NCBI RefSeq assembly: GCF_901875555.1
Contig: NZ_CABFMD010000019.1
Location: forward strand, 1-6,619
Source: Streptococcus parasanguinis
GTDB lineage: Bacteria; Bacillota; Bacilli; Lactobacillales; Streptococcaceae
DNA length: 6,619 nt
Direction: 5' to 3'
Below are positions 1 through 4,000 of the stretch, in pieces. The position numbers and the translations under genes were made by a program. The first letter of the stretch is position 1. Each line of letters opens with the position of its first letter. The notes below the pieces were generated by a model. That model saw nothing but the letters and a program-made list of their open reading frames with translations, did no database searches and had not been told where the DNA came from.

Positions 1-168
1 AGTCAATCAGTATCAGCATCTGAATCAACTTCAACCTCAGTAAGTCAATCAGTATCAGCATCTGAATCAACTTCAACATCAGTAAGTCAATCAGTGTCTG
101 CATCTGAATCAACTTCAACATCAGTAAGTCAATCAGTGTCTGCATCTGAATCAACTTCAACATCAGTA
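1..168 (+). repeat. 42-bp tandem repeat ([14 protein letters not shown]), four units in view
   Basis: Four consecutive 42-bp units (1-42, 43-84, 85-126, 127-168) encode the same 14 residues. Differences are synonymous, for example acc/aca for Thr and gtatca/gtgtct for Val-Ser. The array continues off the left edge, so the true copy number is unknown. It encodes the Ser-X stalk of the upstream surface protein. Confidence 0.92.
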
Positions 169-624
169 AGTACTTCAGTTTCAGTGAGTCAATCACAATC
201 AGGATCAACATCTGGTAGCGGTTCATACTCTAACTCAATGAGCCAATCAGGATCAACATCTGGTAGCGGTTCATACTCTAACTCAATGAGCCAATCAGGA
301 TCAACATCTGCTAGTGGTTCATACTCTAACTCAATGAGTCAATCAGGATCAACATCTACTAGTGGTTCATACTCTAACTCAATGAGTCAATCAGGATCAA
401 CATCTGCTAGTGGCTCATACTCTAACTCAATGAGTCAATCAGCTTCTGGTTCAGAGTCATTGTCTACATCAGAATCAGCAAGTGGATCACAAAAACACAG
501 CGAATCTGTAGCACTTCCAAATACTGGTGAAACAACATCTGTAACATCAGCTCTTCTTGGAGCAGTTGCAGGACTTGCTGGAGCGGCTGTACTTGGTCGT
601 CGTAAAAAAGAAGATGAAAAATAA
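1..624 (+). CDS. Ser-rich repeat LPXTG surface protein, C-terminal part (5' partial)
   Basis: The frame is open from the first base to TAA at 622-624, giving 207 residues of the C-terminal end of a larger protein. A GTG at 94 could be read as a start, but the same repeat runs unchanged through it from base 1, so the real start lies upstream. Residues 1-56 are four 14-residue [14 protein letters not shown] units. Residues 66-145 are five 16-residue [20 protein letters not shown] units. Both keep Ser at every second position. A short Ser-rich linker follows, then the sortase signal LPNTG (172-176), a hydrophobic Ala/Gly/Leu helix (about 181-199) and the tail RRKKEDEK. Sortase A would cleave between Thr175 and Gly176 and link the protein to peptidoglycan, with the repeats forming an extended, probably glycosylated stalk. 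Any ligand-binding domain is outside the window, so the function is unknown beyond 'wall-anchored adhesin-like'. It ends at its own terminator, separate from the next gene. Confidence 0.93.
   Translation, partial: SQSVSASESTSTSVSQSVSASESTSTSVSQSVSASESTSTSVSQSVSASESTSTSVSTSVSVSQSQSGSTSGSGSYSNSMSQSGSTSGSGSYSNSMSQSGSTSASGSYSNSMSQSGSTSTSGSYSNSMSQSGSTSASGSYSNSMSQSASGSESLSTSESASGSQKHSESVALPNTGETTSVTSALLGAVAGLAGAAVLGRRKKEDEK
196..435 (+). repeat. 48-bp tandem repeat with Tyr and Asn ([18 protein letters not shown]), five units
   Basis: Five 48-bp units (196-243, 244-291, 292-339, 340-387, 388-435) encode 16 residues reading Gln-Ser-Gly-Ser-Thr-Ser-(Gly/Ala/Thr)-Ser-Gly-Ser-Tyr-Ser-Asn-Ser-Met-Ser. 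Units 1 and 2 are almost identical. Units 3-5 differ mainly at the seventh residue. Serine stays in every second place, but the Tyr, Asn and Gly content is unlike the Glu/Val/Thr/Ala repeats elsewhere in the window. Confidence 0.92.
514..528 (+). other. LPNTG sortase sorting signal
   Basis: These codons read Leu-Pro-Asn-Thr-Gly. They are followed by a hydrophobic stretch of about 19 residues and a positively charged tail (RRKKEDEK), the complete three-part cell-wall sorting signal recognised by sortase A in Gram-positive bacteria. Confidence 0.95.
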
Positions 625-681
625 TCTTCTATCCTAATTTGATTCGATCATTTCGTGAATATCGGAAATGAAAGAGAGTCC

Positions 682-711
682 AAAAAAGAGAATCTTCGGA
701 TTCTCTTTTTT
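682..711 (+). terminator. Intrinsic terminator with UUCG tetraloop
   Basis: AAAAAAGAGAATC (682-694) pairs perfectly with GATTCTCTTTTTT (699-711) around a TTCG loop (695-698). The C-G pair closing a UUCG loop makes an unusually stable hairpin. The stem's 3' arm ends in six T residues that act as the U-tract. The A-tract on the 5' side could let it work in the other direction too. It lies 58 bases after the upstream gene's stop codon and separates that gene from the next promoter. Confidence 0.93.
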
Positions 712-747
712 GTATGTTATTTTCGTATCAGAAAATGGTCTTAATTA

Positions 748-776
748 GTTACATTAGGGAAAAAATAAGGTATAAT
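748..776 (+). promoter_or_regulatory. Predicted sigma-70-type promoter for the SRR adhesin gene
   Basis: A perfect -10 box TATAAT (771-776) lies 17 bases after GTTACA (748-753), which matches four of six positions of the -35 consensus TTGACA. The spacer contains an A-rich run. Transcription would start near 783, giving a short leader of about 24 bases before the ATG. No operator or riboswitch-like structure is visible in so short a leader. The call is a prediction from consensus only. Confidence 0.75.
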
Positions 777-795
777 AACTTGATATCTAAAATTT

Positions 796-801
796 AAGGA
801 G
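796..801 (+). promoter_or_regulatory. Ribosome binding site AAGGAG
   Basis: AAGGAG lies five bases before the ATG at 807. An in-frame TAA at 795-797 overlaps it, so no start further upstream is possible and the ATG is well supported. Confidence 0.9.
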
Positions 802-806
802 CGGAC

Positions 807-1067
807 ATGTTTTTTAAACGTTCGAAGGGTGATTTTCGCGAAACGGAGCGAATCACACGTTTTAAATTAATCAAATCAGGAAAGAATTGGGTACGAGCAT
901 CTGTCTCTCGGTTAGGCCTATTTCGCGTCATGCGAAGTGGTGTGGATGAAAAGATCGTAGTTCAATATGAAGCGTCATCACACTCGATGCCTGCAGATCT
1001 GGTCAAAGGGATGGTTGTACTCGGGGCTCTTGCTGGAGCGACAACGGTTGCTAATCCAGTATTTGCC
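807..1067 (+). other. Long accessory-Sec signal peptide (87 residues)
   Basis: The basic N-region carries [10 protein letters not shown] (residues 19-28), related to the KxYKxGKxW signal class. It is extended to about 65 residues before the hydrophobic core [17 protein letters not shown] (66-82), which contains Gly68, Gly73 and Gly77. Cleavage is predicted after Ala87 in NPVFA-EE. Extra length and glycines in the core are known features that direct GspB-type substrates to the accessory Sec system instead of the general one. The cleavage position is inferred. Confidence 0.88.
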
Positions 1068-4000
1068 GAGGAAAATGGGATGGATACGACTGTTGGGTCT
1101 GAAATCAGCCCATCGACCGGTGTAGTGGGTTCGGATAGTTTTGTCTTGGGGACGACCTCTAACTCAGATTCTGCATCAGCCAGTCAATCTATGAGTGAAT
1201 CTGTCTCGCTATCAGAGTCGGCTAGTGACAGCCTTTCTTTGTCTCAGTCGGTTTCTTTGAGCGAATCACATGTTGTTATTGCTTCAGCGAGTCAGTCCAC
1301 TTCAGGAACTGATAGTAGCAGTGTCTCTGAGGACGATTCAATTCACAGGGCTACTTCTGAAACGAGCGAGAGGGTAGCAGAGGCTCCAACTCAGCGTTCA
1401 GAAGACCAGGTGCAGCGTCTCCAAGCCTTGGCTTTGGATTTATACACCTATCGGGCACAAGCTATGGAAATCCCGGGGACCGAATCTGCAATTGAAAATG
1501 GAGATCTGGCTTTGGATGCTATTCGAACTGGCTTGTCTAATCCGGCAATTCAAATGGATGCTGTGGAAAGCCAGGCAAAGATTGCTCGCAATCGCTTGGC
1601 CAACGCGGTGCTGCGCGCTACATCTGGTCAGCGCGACCCTCGAAATGGGAACCGTATTGACACAGATACCAGCCTCCGTGCGCCCCAATACAATCTCGGG
1701 CCAGCCGATAATGCCTTGATTTCTGTTTATAACTCTGACTACATCAATCAGGCTTATCGAGTGTTTGAAACAAAACCAACACAATTCAGTATTCGAAGTG
1801 TTGGTTACACCTCTACTAGTGACCGTGTGAATGGTATCAACGTTCCTCAGACCTCTGCTTTGAGAAATAGCTCGGTTGCCTTTAATATTATGGGAACAGT
1901 TGGGCAGACAGAGGTCGTAACGCCTGGGAAAATTTATAATCTTTCTTTTGTAGTGACGAATACGGCTAAGCAGTCAGTGACACGTACGCTACGTATTCAG
2001 GTTTTACCGCAAAATGATGGCATTCGTAATCCGATTACGGCTGTGACAACGGCAACTTTTGTCAATGATACCACTAACTTGGCCCAGGCTGAAAAAGAGA
2101 AGGTTTGGGAAACCTTTAAGGCGACAAATCCAAATATTGCCACTTCAAAGGATTTTAAATCTTATTCGGTTTCATCATCAGGTGTGGTGACTATTACTTA
2201 TAAAGATAACACCACAAATGATGTAACCGCTCCTGTTAAGCGCCTAGCAGCACCGATGGTTGAGACTCGCTTACTAGAGAAGGCCTATACTCAAACACCT
2301 GTAACGGTGACGGGTGCTGAGCCTGGATCAACCGTTGTCTTATATAACAATGATGATGAAATCGGAACAGCAGTAGCGGATGCTTCTGGACAAGTCAGTG
2401 TGACGCCAACTGTTCCTTTACAAATTGGTGGTGTGACAGCTAAAGCACGGATCATGTATGGTGATCACGCGGTTTATTCTGATGCTAGTAATTCTGTGGC
2501 AGTGACAGATGCTACACGCCCTGAAGTGACGGCTAAGTTGACTGTTAATGGTGTAGAACCGAAATCAACCCCGCTTGAAGGTGGTGGGAAGAACTACGTT
2601 ATTTATGCGGGTGATGATGCAGTTGTGACTTTTACAGCTACGGATGACAGTGGCAAGTTGAAAGAAATGAAAGTTGTTGCACGGGCAGATTTGAACGACA
2701 ATGCCTTGAACGGGAATTTCTTTGGTGGCAGCCAGTATGGAACAGGTGATATTGCTCCTATCACGGGAGAGATCACGGCTACTAGTGCCAACCCTGCAAC
2801 CATCACAACGACCATTCATTTGAAGGATGATCTCTATCATTCTTACCGGAATACTTGGCAACGCAATGTCGCGGCTATTGACAATGCGTCTAATATGAAC
2901 CGTCCAAATGGTTTGGGTGAAGTTCGGATTACCCAAGGACGTCTGGCTGATCGTACGCCAGGTGTTGCTCCAACAAGCACTATTCAGGTGACGAGCCTAA
3001 CTGCATTGACAGAGGCAGATAAGAGTAAGGTGATTGCAGCTGTGTCGGCTGTTAATCCAGAGGTGGCTAACCGCATTAAGGCCTATACGGTTAATAGTGA
3101 TGGTACAGTCACCATTACTTATAAAGATAGTACGACCAATGTCGTAGCTGTGAAATTGTCAGATAGCGATCACAGTCAGTCTGTTTCAAACAGTCAGAGT
3201 GCATCTGCTAAAGTTTCGCAATCTGTCAGTCAGTCTTTAAGTGCGAAGCAATCACAGAGCGTATCATTAAGCCAATCACTGAGCTCGGTTCGCTCGCAAA
3301 GTTTGGCGGCTTCATTGAGCAAATCAGCGTCGGCGAGTGCATCTGCTCAAGCGAGTCTCTCTCGTAGTCAATCATTGAGCAAGGAGATTTCTCAATCTCA
3401 ATCCGCTTCAACGAGTCAATCGGTATCTGCAAGAAAATCTGAATCTGTGAAAGTTTCGCAATCTGTTTCTGCAAGTGTCAGTGCCTTGCAGTCTGCTTCG
3501 GTATCGGCGAGTGCATCCAAAGTGGTAAGCCAGTCTGTATCGAGCTCATTAAGTGCTTCGGTTTCAGCGAGCACGTCTAAAGTTGTGAGTCAGTCCGTCT
3601 CGCAATCGTTGAGTGAGTCCGCTAGAAAATCCGCATCGTTGAGCACTTCCATATTGGAGAGCCAATCAACCTCTAATTCGGTGTCGGTATCAGCGAGCAC
3701 GTCTAAGGTTGTGAGCGAGTCCGTATCGAGCTCACAGAGTGCATCAGTTTCAGCGAGCACGTCTAAGGTTGTAAGCGAGTCTGTATCAAGCTCACAGAGT
3801 GCATCAGTTTCAGCAAGCGTATCTAAGTCATTGAGTGCATCGATTTCAGTGAGCACGTCTAAGGTTGTGAGCGAGTCCGTATCGAGCTCATTGAGTGCAT
3901 CGGTTTCAGTGAGCATATCTAAGGTTGTGAGTCAGTCCGTATCGAGCTCATTGAGTGCATCGGTTTCAGCGAGCACGTCTAAGGTTGTGAGCGAGTCTGT

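Noticed and set aside
94..96. GTG as a start codon for the first gene
   Set aside because: The same 42-bp repeat and frame continue upstream to base 1, there is no ribosome binding site, and the codon is a synonymous Val variant of the repeat.
648..671. Inverted repeat TCATTTC / GAAATGA with a 10-base loop after the first gene
   Set aside because: Only a 7-bp AT-rich stem without a T-tract, shortly before a much better terminator. Probably chance.
1440..3474. Several minus-strand frames (and one plus-strand frame at 1492-1719) of 70-123 codons within the binding region
   Set aside because: All overlap a continuous plus-strand frame with a clear domain structure and lack ribosome binding sites or recognisable products.
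3590..3916. Second minus-strand repeat frame of 108 codons
   Set aside because: Shadow of the 60-bp array of the plus-strand adhesin; no independent coding signal.
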